DNA of 64,000 bases. Origin: Alitta virens. Lineage: Eukaryota > Annelida > Polychaeta > Phyllodocida > Nereididae. Every line of letters starts with the position of its first letter. Within the stretch, counting starts at the first letter, position 1. Positions 13,720-25,860 of the stretch are shown here, one piece after another. The notes beneath the pieces were generated by a model. The model did no database searches and had not been told where the DNA came from. It saw only the letters and a list, made by a program, of their open reading frames with translations. The position numbers and the translations under genes were made by a program. The stretch covers positions 50,337,199 through 50,401,198 of the forward strand of contig OW028576.1 of the NCBI GenBank assembly GCA_932294295.1, in the 5' to 3' direction.

Positions 13720-13880
13720 CATACCCACAATTTCAAGGCTATTCCCGACCGGGAAACAGTATAGCAACGATTATCTCGGATTTTCGGTAGGAGTGAGAAC
13801 TCGGCAAACATGCGGGGGCTCGAACTAGCACCCATGCAGTTTGCAGATGAGCACATTACCCAGTAGACCACAGCATGTTT
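13720..13880 (-). repeat. tRNA-derived SINE (tRNA-Cys-like head, reverse orientation)
   Basis: On the minus strand, 13880-13806 is a 75-nt tRNA-like unit. Acceptor arms AACATGC and GCATGTT pair perfectly, an A-box-like tggtctactgggtaatg follows, the would-be anticodon loop is CTGCAAA (GCA), and the B-box-like gttcgagcc sits in place. Anticodon and T stems do not pair well, so this is not a working tRNA gene. About 85 further bases that are not tRNA-like (13805-13720) would be the SINE body. Confidence 0.6.
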
Positions 13881-13929
13881 CACTAGGTATTCAAAATAAT
13901 GTCAATATAGAAAACAAAAGGTATGTTCT

Positions 13930-15150
13930 TTAAATAGACAACTTTCTTTAATAACTATCTTAAAATTATCAATCTTAATAACCAATTCATGTAGCAAAAA
14001 TTAAAGTCTTATACGAATCAATAATAAAAAAATATTCAGTGTATATAAAAATAATCATCTGAACTATAATTATGATATAGTTAATTGTAATGAAAATATA
14101 TGGAAAATCATGGCACAAAAAAAGCATAATCTGTATCAATGTCATGCAATGTAATAACATATATATATTCTTTTATTGACAACGCAATATCAGGGTAGAT
14201 ACACGTACATGTGTCATAAAAAATAAAATAAAGTAAAGGAAGAGAAGAAAATAATAATATATACATATAAAATAAAGAAAATATAATAAAATAAAGGCAT
14301 GAAATTTTTCTAAAACGCTATAGTAAAAACATAAATAACTATATACAGCACCAGGTAATGAACTAATAAATATATGTATCTTTGAGCACCTAGTACAATT
14401 AACACAACTGGTAATACTGATATATAATGAGCACCTATCATGAAGGGTTGAAACAAGATAACATACAATTCAGTCTACACATAAGTAAATACAATGAACA
14501 AGATATGTACAAAAGAAAAAAAGAAAAGAAAAATAATAATAAAACACACACGCATTTATATACAAATGAAAATCCAAACACTTGGAAACAGCTTTTTCAA
14601 TGTGCCACCAACCACTCTGATAGGTCCAAGAGGTAATGGACAATTTACCTGACTAGTCAATTCCTAGTACTATGATAATTGAGAACCTAATACTTATGTT
14701 TTACGATCCAATTTTATTGCAATTTTTAAGAATTTTCCAAGGGCACAGTTTAAGTTAGTATCTTTACTTGTTAATATTACATATATTCACACAATATAGT
14801 ATTTTAATTATAAGTATTTCAAAACTGCAGAGGCAGGTAGTATCTAAGATGAATTTACAGTATGCCTCCAAGATACATTCATGGATATCAAATTGTTTAA
14901 ATGATACAGATTGAAACTGGTTCAACATTCATAAAACAGCCCCACGGAAGTCTTATATATATAAATGATATTTGAGACATATATACAAAAATTGTGCATT
15001 TTACATGTTGGACATCACAATTGTTAATAGCATGGTGGGGTATTACAAAATAAATTGTCCTGAATATCATGGCTAAAAAATAAAATAAGATGAACATTAA
15101 AGCATCATACTATACTGAACATCACATATGCTCAACATAACATCAGCCAA
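13930..15150. other. Non-coding AT-rich DNA
   Basis: Low-complexity A-rich runs (for example 14220-14310 and 14500-14560) and chance short frames only. No supported gene. Confidence 0.4.
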
Positions 15151-15159
15151 GCTCCCTTG

Positions 15160-15236
15160 AACAACTGGGTGCGGAGAAGTTTGAACACACAACCTGTGCA
15201 TTAGCAGTGAAACACTTTAACCGCTAGACCATGGAT
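15160..15236 (-). repeat. Second tRNA-like SINE head (reverse orientation)
   Basis: Minus strand reads atggtctagcggttaaag, then cactgctaatgc, then a B-box-like gtgttcaaac. The order and spacing match a tRNA D arm, a GCT anticodon loop and a T arm, as in tRNA-Ser or Glu-derived SINEs, but stem pairing is weak. Interpreted as a SINE remnant. Confidence 0.45.
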
Positions 15237-17279
15237 TGCATACAGCACAGACATTTGCATCAATACCACACTTAAATGTTATATGCCTTAGAAGTGTGAT
15301 GATTAATAATTCCATGATTACTGTGAGCTTTAATCTCTAAATTTGTATTTTAATAGTTGTAGTAGTTAGCGGTAGTATCATTTCTTGTACAAAATATGAG
15401 ATATATCCTCACTGTGGAGATCAGTCTCACATCATAAAACAACACGTTTCCATGCAACGGACACTAAGTGAATAATATTCTTCAAAGAAAATAAAAAATC
15501 TGTCTTAAAATGTGTGATTATAGTGCTGCCCTCTGTCTGACAATAGGTTAATTGGAATCATTTATATTTGCAACATTGTCAAAAAAGTTGTGATAAAAAC
15601 CCAAAATGTATTTTGTATTTATTTGATAATCATTTTAATCCTTTGATGACAATGATAATTTTTATTATTTTAGCAATATTAGAGTTTCTTTATAACTCTA
15701 CTAGACATAATATTTCAAAAAATTTGAAAAAATTGCCAAAAAATACCAAAAATCTTCTTTGCTGCTTCAGCTTGAATTTTATATTGAAATTTCATGAATT
15801 ATAATTGTTAGTTTCCTTATTAACAATATTTTGCAATGAATTCTTATTGACTTTTTAGCTAACAAATTTTCAACAAAATATATCAAAAATAAAAAATTCT
15901 TAAATATGTTTTAGTTGATAGGTTCCTGTATCTGAATAAATGCCTCAGTTTCTAACCCGTATATTTTGTCTAGAATGTATTTTGATTCAGGTGATCTAGT
16001 GCACAGTCACAAACATCCCAGATATACTCAGCCTCTCCAAACCCTGTTCTGCACTCATCCATTATTTCAACAACAGGCTCACTTCTGTCCCAGTAGTTTT
16101 TCAGTTTCCACCCTTGTCCTGCAAGATGTTTGATCATTGAGAAGATCTTGCAGGCCCAAACTCTTGCTTCCTCTCCATGTTGACGCACATCTTCATCAGT
16201 TGTCCATTTGGCCTGTGGAATGAATTCCAACTTGTTCCCTCTGCCTTCAACTTGGCCTTCTACATGATGCAATGCATTCCTCAATGCTTTTGCTTCTTCT
16301 TTCCCCTCATGAAGTTCAAGCAGACCTTTCTGTTTGACAAGGAGGTAGAACAGGGCAGTCTTTATGGTGTACGATGTGATGGGCATTTTGACATACCCCT
16401 TCCCCCTGCACATGTCATAGGCCTGCAAATACAAAAATATACATGTATATATTATATAATACAGGATGACATGTCAGAAATACAGCTAATGCAAATATAT
16501 CAAATATACCAAATACATTAAACAAAAATACAATAATATTTGCTGTACATGAGATTGTTATGGATTATTCAGTATTTTTAGTGTGTGATTCTAAAGACCT
16601 ATTTGCTATTTAATAGTTGTTTATTTTCTAATGGTTAGAATAACATTCAATATTAAAACATTATTAGAACTTTAAGCTTTGACATTATTTGATATCATAA
16701 TGGAATCTTATTATTTCACCAATGTCCAAATATTTTTCCTCTTTGAGCATTCTTAATTCAGATTAAGATAATTCATTTGCAATTTAACAATGTTTAACAT
16801 GAAAATGAACATTATAATACCAACAATTTCACATGGCGGGAGGTGTCTTTAAAAGTGAGGTAGCCCTAAAGTGAGGTTCTTTATATTGAAGTGGAATTAT
16901 ACATTATTTATTAACATTATGGAATTATTCATGGTATGGCTTTAATAGCAAGGCTGTGGTTAGGTGAAGTTTCAATTCAATGACATTCTATACTCACACA
17001 TAATGAGCTAAACTGTTATGCCATGGCTTTAATTACAAAGGTAGATTACATTAGCATATGTAAAATATCCTAGTCTTTAGCTCTGCTGCATCATCATGTT
17101 CATTCAGTTTAAGAAAATCCTTGAATAGAATCACTAATACTCCATTAAAAATGTTGATTGAAACAATATAATATACCCTTTGTATTAATTTGCATCAAAT
17201 ATTAATAATGTCAGCAATATGTCTGACGAATCATTTCACAGGCTCACTACCCTAAGTGCAAGACAACAAACTACAGCAA

Positions 17280-17890
17280 AACCAATGATACTTTTGCAAA
17301 ATGGTCACTGGTCAGCATCCTAGTATTATATTTGATCTATTTATGAATGTTATTGTCAATGTTATTAATTTAAGCGTAACCATGGCAACAAGGTCACTAT
17401 GTACACAAATATCAGGACTGTCAATGTCAACAGCTTAACTACAAACGGGTTATTTTACTTTTTTTTTAAATTTTAGATGAGAGTTATTCAAATAGTTAAT
17501 TTGTTTGTTTACCATGGTAACGATTACAATGGCCAAAAATTTTAATAAAAGTTTCAAACAAAACAAAAAGGATTCAAATTGTAATTTCAGGTCAGATTAC
17601 AATACATTCGACCAGTTCAAAATATATTGGCAGCCATCTAGGAATTTGGCAGCATTTTCCAAATTCAATTTGTAAAACCTGCCATTTTATAGAATGTAAT
17701 GAAGTTAGTAAGAATCACATTTTAAACAGATTCTTTGGTTTGGTTTCCTTACACTACAGCAGTTGTGCACAACAATTTCAAGGCCTGTTACATCATGGAT
17801 AGTGTCAAAAATAGTGACTGGCATCCATCTTGGATTTGGCAGCCAAAAATATAAGCATTTAGAACTGTTATACATTTGAACCCCTGACAG
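17280..17890. repeat. Intronic segmental repeat, copy A (copy B at 25240-25860)
   Basis: The two segments share, in the same order, ggtcagcatc, gtaaccatggcaac, tcaatgtcaacac-like text, tttgtttaccatgg, tattggcag and ctggcatccatcttggattt. Copy B ends just inside the intron next to the exon donor at 25911. The pair looks like an old duplication of an exon-flanking intron segment. Confidence 0.6.
17376..17389. promoter_or_regulatory. RFX X-box motif GTAACCATGGCAAC
   Basis: Perfect match to the RFX consensus GTNRCC(0-3N)RGYAAC with a 2-nt spacer. It lies in intronic repeat copy A. Binding is inferred only. Confidence 0.4.
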
Positions 17891-18034
17891 CCCATTCCAC
17901 AGAATGTAAACTTGACAATTAAAAACAATACATTGCTAATTGCACAACAACTCATGGGTGCTTGGGGGGGGGGGATGCTGCCGCCCCCTATAAATGTTTA
18001 TGCTTTTCATATTTTAATGTAAAGTTTTACACAA

Positions 18035-18110
18035 TTTTATGTGCCAGAGGCAAACGTGATGATGAGATAAGGCTTGGAGGCCACACCCTATTCCACGTTT
18101 ATGCCATTGG
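18035..18110. repeat. Dispersed repeat with gaggcaaacgtgatgatgag
   Basis: Related segments occur at 23045-23115 in the same orientation (gaggcagacataatgatgag) and inverted at 20165-20290 and 62640-62815. The inverted copies carry an extra shared block (gctgaggcaagtaaaa-acccca, then tggtcatata). An interspersed repeat family of unknown class. Confidence 0.55.
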
Positions 18111-18828
18111 TGGGGTCTTTACTTGCCCCAGCATAGACACGACTTCAGAGGAGCTGGCAAATGGGGTCCTACAGAAATTGTTTGGTAACTTAATGAACTA
18201 AAATCAATACTTTGAACCTTTAGCATACAGCTGTGGATCTTGGAATTGCTTGATATTTATCCTGGTCTCTTATGCAGAACATAGTTTTCTCTAGGACCGC
18301 ATATTATTTGTAGGGATTGACATAATAATATAAGAAATTGACATCACTGTCACAAAAGCAATTGCAGTTGTGTCTCTTGCTATATAGCAAATATCATAGA
18401 TGAATATAGTTCTTGAAAAAGACTCAAAATATCACTTTTGAATGATTTTTTCCGAATTTTAAATTATCAAAACGTCAGAAATCTTATTAGTTACAGACTT
18501 TTCAAATTTTGCATAGATTATCTTATATGATGAGGTTTAAATATATAAAATATAGATAAAATCAAAAATCTCAGAGGGTTATGCGGGGCACTTCCTGAAA
18601 TTTGGTTGATCTGACATGGAGTGACCCTTGTCATTGTCAAAATACAAATTACACATTACAATGCATTGTTTCCAATATGAATACAAACATTTGCTGAGGG
18701 AATGCAGCATTGACAGCATATAATTATAAAAGCATTATAAATAATTTTTTTTAAATTTTTGATCTGACAAAATTAATTTTTTCATTTAGTTATTTGTGTA
18801 ACAGACTAATCTGCAGCGAACAGAAGAG

Positions 18829-18885
18829 GTTGCCTAGCAACCACAACCAGAACGAGACTGAAAGACTGGTTGCTAAGTGACGTCA
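18829..18885. promoter_or_regulatory. Palindromic RFX X-box followed by a CRE
   Basis: GTTGCCTAGCAAC (18829-18841) is a self-complementary X-box with a 1-nt spacer. TGACGTCA (18878-18885) is a full palindromic CRE/ATF site 36 bases downstream. X-boxes mark promoters of ciliary and MHC-type genes, but no matching gene start is visible, so the site may belong to a transposon. Confidence 0.35.
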
Positions 18886-18954
18886 CCATTTCCCGCCAAA
18901 AATGTTTTTGTCAAGTTTAATCAGAACTCCCTCATTGCTTCAATATCTCTCTGT

Positions 18955-19060
18955 AATTGCGATTTTGTCAGGCGACACAGGGCTGGCGATCTTTGCACCG
19001 ATCTGTCGCACAGTTGCTTGACCCTTTCACACTGCGCGATTTTCCGCCGATTTTGCAACG
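18955..19060. repeat. Repeat rich in cgattttgc/gcgatt motifs (inverted partner 24640-24800)
   Basis: Both segments contain short blocks built on gcgattt, ccgattttg and ttgcaacg, with a tcacact/agtgtga border, in opposite orientation. Both are degraded. Confidence 0.35.
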
Positions 19061-21097
19061 TTGCGATAGATAGATAGATAGGTAGATAGATATCCATTCT
19101 ATACATTGCCGCAAAATGTTTGCATATGCCTTCACTCTGAGGTTTTTTGTCATTGTGCCAGCGTAATAATACAGTTGGATCTCTAGCTTAAAGACCACAA
19201 TACATCTAATAACACTGGTAAAAAAAAAAATTGTTAAGTGGAATATTATGTTCGTGATTGACAGGTTTTGTAACACTATTTTATTTTAAAACTACATAGT
19301 AACAAAATTAAGTGTTACTGAACAAAGTAGCAAAGAAATTATGGCCTAGACATAAACAATGTCTGAAAAGTTTTGCAGGCGTTTGCATTTGACAGATCAC
19401 ATGCCATTCTCATATTTATTAATAATAATCACACATTTACGGAAGGATATCAGTTCAGTCATATAGTGGATTTCATTTAGAAATGATAGCAACCACAAAA
19501 AACGTTATACCAAAACAGCATGGATGATAATTACCTACAAAATAGACATGTTTTGATATTATAATATATTAGGCCTATGATCAGAAAAGAAAGAAAAGGG
19601 AGTGACCATGTGCAGTGCAATATAGAAACAATAACTACAGGGGGGGGGGGGGCAGCAATGTGTCTTTCAGCCAAGTACTATACACTCATGTTAAGGGTGT
19701 TTGGAAGTTAAATGGGGGGGGGGGCATATAAGCTGTGCCCTCGTTACTACAGCCAGCTGATTGCATAGAAAGACTTTTGCAGAAATGATCATATTTGATT
19801 GACAGGTGGGGGCGTGGCCGCCACCAGGTTCACCATTTCCCATCATTGAAAATGAGTAATTAGGTTTTTATTAGCGATGACCAAGTCATTCAGTAATAAC
19901 ATTAAAAATTTTAGAAATTATGATTTTGGAAGAATAGCAGCATGTCAAGGTTAGCAATAGTGTGCACACACATTATTTGTCCGTAAAAAAAAGTATATAT
20001 TTTGGTGGGAAAGAAGGCTGGTAAACCGTGTGCACAAATAATCCCACAAAAAAATATGCAGACTGCTGCATGGCCCTCAAAACTCAGACAGTGTCAGACA
20101 CAAAATCCTTTCATGTTTTATAATATTATTCGCACTCAGGTTAATATACTTGACATCAAAAATCTGCTGAGGCAGGTAAAAAAAACCCCACCTATGGTGT
20201 GAATGTTTGGGAATACAAGTCATATCATTTCATCATTATGCCTGCCTCTGGCAGATGGTCATATAGGCCGAGTAAACTTCAGGGTTTAGTGGAAAGATTA
20301 GAATAGTATGCAGGAAACATTTCAAAGGTTAAGCAGAAAACTTAAAATTATTTATAAATATACTGGATTTCAATAAGACTATTTTCCTTGGTGAATACAT
20401 AAGAAATGCAAACCTCACAATTAAGACCTTGGTTAGAATAGACATACTAATAGTGAGGTCTTAATAGTGTGGTTTTTAAGGCTAGGCCACTGAATAGCCT
20501 TTGAATACTGTGAATGAATATTTTGGCAGTGTATATGCCATAAATATTCATTCACAGTATAAAGGCTATTCATGTTTATTAGACAACAATGACAGCTAAA
20601 GATAGGGAAATTGTAAATATAAAACCAATACAAATCAGGAATATGCTGTATTTCTATAATTAACACTATTTAACAATAACTTAATGTCTTCCTTCTAGAC
20701 ACCTGGAATTCATCATTATTTTACTGTTTAGCAATAACATGACATTTAGTTCAGTGAGAAACACTTTTTGCCTTTGCCTAAATCTTTGGCCTTGGCCTAT
20801 ATTCAGAAACTGCTCACTTTTTGCCTTCAGTTGGCCTTCTCACCTGACTTTCTTTAACTAAAGACATTCATCTTTAACTTCAACTGGCAATTACTTGGCT
20901 TCTATACATGATAGAACAATACGGTTTTTTTTTCTAAATAGTTCATTTTTATCTTATTATCCCTTTGGAGCAACACAATGAAAAAAATACTAATACCTAA
21001 TTTATTGAGAAAGAAATACGTTTACGACATCACTGAATCTACAATTTGTAAGTGATATTTAAGGTACAAGAATAAAAACACTGTCTGGCTGCCTAAA

Positions 21098-21330
21098 TGA
21101 CTGACTAGTTGTCAGCTGGCATGTTCTGTTGTGCTGACTGACTTGACTGAACTGACTGACTGAACGGATGAGCTCAACTGACAGACAGACAGAATTGACT
21201 GAGTTCAACTGACTGATTTAACTGATGGAACTGAATGAATATCAGACTGAATTAACTTGACTGAACCTGACTTGGCTGTACTGACTGATTTGGCTGAACT
21301 GACTGACTTTGCTGAACTGACAGACTACTG
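21098..21330. repeat. Degenerate ACTG-rich tandem repeat
   Basis: About 230 bases built mainly from actgactg, ttgactgaac and cagacagaca-type units with no fixed longer period. Confidence 0.85.
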
Positions 21331-22053
21331 TAGAAGGGTTGAGCCACTGGTATACTTGTATTATTATGATTTTGATTTTTAAATAATTTTATAACTTTAT
21401 TATTGGAATTTCACTGGGGTTTTAAGGATGTGAATGGCCATGCAGGAACTTACGGTTTGGATGGACTTTTTTGTTGTTGCTTGCATTATAGTAGGATTCA
21501 AAATAAATGTCAAACTGTATATTTTTTCCTTTTCCTTGATCATGATGGATCAGCACAAAATAGACAGAATCAAATATAATCAAACCCCAACTTGCTAGGT
21601 GATGAAAATAGGCTATTATTATAATTTTAGTAAGTTGGATCGTTTGTATATTGGTATCCAAAGTACTAAATAATCTACAAATCAACAACTGTCAAAAGTT
21701 CATTGAACCAAACAAAACTGCTTGGTAAACAATTACACTTGACTGGCTATTCAGTTAACAGTTGTTATAATTAGTTGGTGTTTTGACTGTGTCCGGTCAC
21801 ATTGCGTCACATTGCGTAAACATTTCAATGTCGTTACGTCACTGTTGCCATGTCATGGGGCATGCCCAGACCAGTTTATTAGATATTAACTATATAAGAT
21901 ATAGACTTCTGACTCTTTTTCTTTTAGCTGTTCATAAAAAAAAATTAAATACCCAAGCCATGCTAGAGAAAGATCCATACATGACAAACTTGCTCACTTA
22001 CTGAATCATTAATTATTTATTTTATAAGAACCATTTCCTTACTTCGTTGCTTA

Positions 22054-22265
22054 CAGTGCCCGACGTCGAAGTTGTGGCCGACACCGGAGTTGTGGACTTC
22101 AATAGTGACATCCAGAGGCGGATTCAGAACATTTTGACAGAGAAAGATTTAGAATAGTAGCGATATCTATCACCCTATTCATTCGGAATGTTTGGATCGG
22201 CCCCGGGACGTCACCATTGAAGTCCACAACTCCGGTGTCGGCCACAACTTCGACGTCGGGCACTG
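22054..22265. mobile_element. 212-bp Tc1/mariner-type MITE with 60-bp near-perfect inverted arms
   Basis: Arms 22054-22113 and 22265-22206 match at 58 of 60 positions and begin CAGTGCCCGACGTCGAAG. Each end is flanked by TA (22052-22053 and 22266-22267), and a CAGT start with TA duplication is typical of Tc1/mariner. The left arm plus loop is also an open frame on + after an acceptor-like ttgcttacag: VPDVEVVADTG, then DFNSDIQRRIQNILTEKDLE and TAG at 22155-22157. Confidence 0.75.
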
Positions 22266-22469
22266 TACTTTTTTGCTTCCTTTACTTACATCTTTAACAC
22301 TTTTACTTACTTACTTATTAAATGTAATTGCTGAATTACATAAGAGTACAAGTCCTTGCAGTGGTGTGGGTTGATACACGCCATTGTTAAAAATTGAAAA
22401 TGACCTTTTTTTGCAGGAATTGCACTTGGCTTGACCTTTAACCTTGACTTCTTATAATTATTAATAATA

Positions 22470-23700
22470 GGCCGCAGGAGCGATGGGGCCGCCCGTAGGG
22501 CTTTTATGTTTAGAGATTGGCCAAAAACAAAATCTACTGACGTACTATTCTCAAATGACCGGATCGGAACTATGTTGTTGACGTCACAATGCCTCTATTT
22601 AATAAGCTCATTGGCCAATCTGTTGAGTGGGAAGGGCCCTGCAGATTTAATTTAATTTGATTGGCTAAAATGTCAATGACTGACAGATAGTGTAACTTTA
22701 TTTTGTCACAAGTCTACAATGTAACCAAAAAAGTAGAAACAATACACATTTTAACAAAAAATAATGGGCCAGACGTAAACAATGTCTGCACATAACTTTT
22801 GCAGGAAATGCACTTGACTTGACTTATCACCTTCATTTCTTATAATTATTAATAATAATCAGAGATTTACCTGAAATATATCAGTTCAGTCAAAAAGTGG
22901 GAACTTGCAGAACTCCACTTCTAAAAATGATAGAAAGATGCAGTTTTCAGCTAAAACTGTCGCTTTGAAATTACGTTTTGTGTATTTATAACTGTGCATC
23001 TTCTTTTTTCAATGTCCCAATGCTGCTGAGTCTGAAGCTTACTCAGTTTATATGGCCAGCTGTTAGAGGCAGACATAATGATGAGATGATAAGGCTTGGG
23101 CGTCCACTAAATTGTATGCATTTAAACCATTGTATAATTGTGTATTATACCAAGAGCTAATAGCCCATATGTAAACAATGTCTTAAAAGTTTATATTAAT
23201 CCACAATTCAGCAACACATTTAATATAATTTAAGCAACAAGAGCAATGAGCTTGAGTAGTTCCAAACCACATTTTGCGTTTACAATTTTCAGTATATCAG
23301 ATATTGATAACACAATATTGTGTTAAGAACAAATTTGCCCATAAATTGCAGTAATTCTTGAAATTTGGTGTGCTAAATCAAGCCTTTCCCCTACTAAAAG
23401 GTGTTTTTTTTTTTGTTTTTTTTTCACAACCAAATGGCTGAATACTGCATGTAAAATATAAAGGATAAAACTCTATACATTAAAAATTATACATAATTTC
23501 AAGAGGAATTGCAACTAATTTATTGTAGTTCAATGCCTTGAATTTGTCGGTGTCAATTCAAGTGAATTGCAACTTTCCAAGAAAGATTGATTTTTCAATT
23601 AAGTTGATCTACGTGATATTACCCATATATGCATGAAAATGGCAAAGTACAATTTAAATCACACCTGCGGCCTCTCATGCACATTGCATTATCATATTAA
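22470..23700. repeat. Foldback-family left arm, partial copy
   Basis: 22470-22585 closely matches the left end of the 28693-30363 element (ggccgcaggagcg, ggggccgcccgtagggct, aaatctactgacgt, ctcaaatgaccggatcggaa) and is preceded by taata as in that element. 23620-23700 matches its inner arm (acctgcggcctctcatgcac). The middle is replaced by other repeats and no right arm follows. Confidence 0.7.
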
Positions 23701-25239
23701 TCAGAGAATTGCCTGAAATACATAAAAAAAGAAGTGGGTACACAACATAACATAAAAATGATGACCCAGACGTTGTGTGCACTGATATTTGAGGCCTATA
23801 ACTTGCCTTTCTCATGGGCCTATAACTTGCCTTTCTCATGGGCCTATATTATCAGTGATTTGTAAAACTGGAAGATATCAGTTCAGTCAAAAAGTGAGAA
23901 ATTGCAAAACTCCACTTCTAGAAATGATAAAAATATGCAGTTTAAATTTCTGCTGAAAGCAAAATCAGATAGATCTATGACGTATTTTCTGTGTGGACTT
24001 CAATCTGGTTGTACTAAAGTGAACATCAGAACATTAGAAGCATGATCTTACCGAATTGCCCCCCCCCCCCCCCATCAGATTTTTTCCCAGGCTACAATTG
24101 AGACATTAAAACAAAAAGTAATGCTGTAATGAATGAGTAAAAGGATTATATAATAATTATGCACAAATCATCATTTCAAAGGGTTTGCAAAAAACTGCAT
24201 ATTTGTTATTATTGCTAGAAGTGGAGTTATGCTATTTCCACTTTTTCTCTGATTATTCTAATAATATTAATAAATATAAGAAATGCAGGTGAGAGGTCAA
24301 GTCAAGTACAGTTCCTGCAAAATGTTCAGACATTGTTTATGTCTGGGTCATTATTTCTCGCTACATTGTGTATTGTTGCTACTTTTTGGTTACATGGTAA
24401 TTAAACTATCACAAAAACAATTGTTACATAATCTGTATATTGGGACACTGACTGGGACCCATGATAGTGTGGTCTTTAAGGTAGAGATTCAACTGTATAA
24501 GAGATTCAACTGTATATGGATTAACACCAGTCAATTATACTACTTCTTTAGAATTGCACTTCACCTTAGCACAAAACAGTAAATAGTCAGTGGCAATTAA
24601 GTTGTCAACTAATTCCACTGCATAGATTGCAATTTATTAACAGGCCCCTGGATGGTAATTGTTGGCCGATTTTCTTTGACATGCCAGACTCCTTGCAACG
24701 CCAATTTTTCCGGGAAATCGCTTCGGCGGGTCCATGCACACTGGCGCGATTTCATCCGACACCGAATCGGCCGACAAAATCGCAAAGTGTGAGGCCGGCT
24801 TTAGGACATAAAAATTAATTGTAAACTTAGAAACTGATTATTTATCTCTTTTAATTGGTAAAGGCATATATAAATATGTATTTAATCATATAAATTAATG
24901 CTGGCAGCATACAGTATATGGCTAATAAACCTGAACTTGAACTAATGCAATCTTTGATTAAAACAAGTTATTGATGCGAATAAAAGTGTATAAAAGTTTA
25001 TTTCAATCAACTTTAAATTTGGTATTTACCCCAATTAAAGAAATGCTAGGCAAAATCTTTCATTACATGATGTGCATATTTAATAAAAATATTGAACCTA
25101 ATTTCATGAGAACAATTGTTTCGGTTAAATTTAAAATAACTTCAATGTGTAGGCACCAGTAACCAAATATTTTTGTGATTGGAATTATTAACATCATGCG
25201 GCTACATTTAATTCTATTGTTGTAACATTTTACAAATAA

Positions 25240-25860
25240 ACCAGTGCCCCAGGTCAGCATCTTAGTAATGAAAATAATAATATTAAAATATAAAGTGGTA
25301 GAATACCTGCCCCAAAATTAATGTTATTCTATATGTCATTAATTAATGCATAACCATGGAATCTTCTTTATTAATGTGTAACCATGGCAACCGAGTACCT
25401 ATCTACACAAACGTCATGCACTCTCAATGTCAACACAACACTGTCAACAGTCAACTTATTTTCTGTCTAAGGTTTTTGCTTTTAATAAAATTTCAAATAT
25501 TCTTTCAAACTGTTAATTGTTTGTTTACCATGGAAACAGTTGCTATGGACAAAAATCAACATTTGGAAAATTTATTTAAATATAAAAATTAAATATTAAA
25601 ATTGTAATTTTTAGGCAGATTGTGTCAAAAATATTGGCAGAGGCCAGAGCTTAAAATTTTGCCTCTTTTGAAAAAGTTCTTATATTTTTATATTATTGAC
25701 TTGCCTTTTTCTTATTTTAAAGTTTAATGAAAATAAATAATAAATTTTATCAAAATTGTTGATTTCAAAACACTAGTCACTACATCAGTTGTACATGCAA
25801 TTTTAGTGACTGGCATCCATCTTGGATTTTGGCATCCATCTTGGATTTGGCAGCCATCTT
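25240..25860. repeat. Intronic segmental repeat, copy B
   Basis: Partner of 17280-17890. Its inner end carries a local duplication of ggcatccatcttggattt (25810-25850). Confidence 0.6.
25378..25391. promoter_or_regulatory. RFX X-box motif GTAACCATGGCAAC (second repeat copy)
   Basis: Same 14-mer as at 17376-17389, kept intact although the surrounding repeat copies have drifted apart. Confidence 0.4.

Noticed and set aside
13806..13880. Functional tRNA-Cys gene
   Set aside because: Anticodon and T stems do not pair and further SINE-like sequence follows, so it is called a SINE head.
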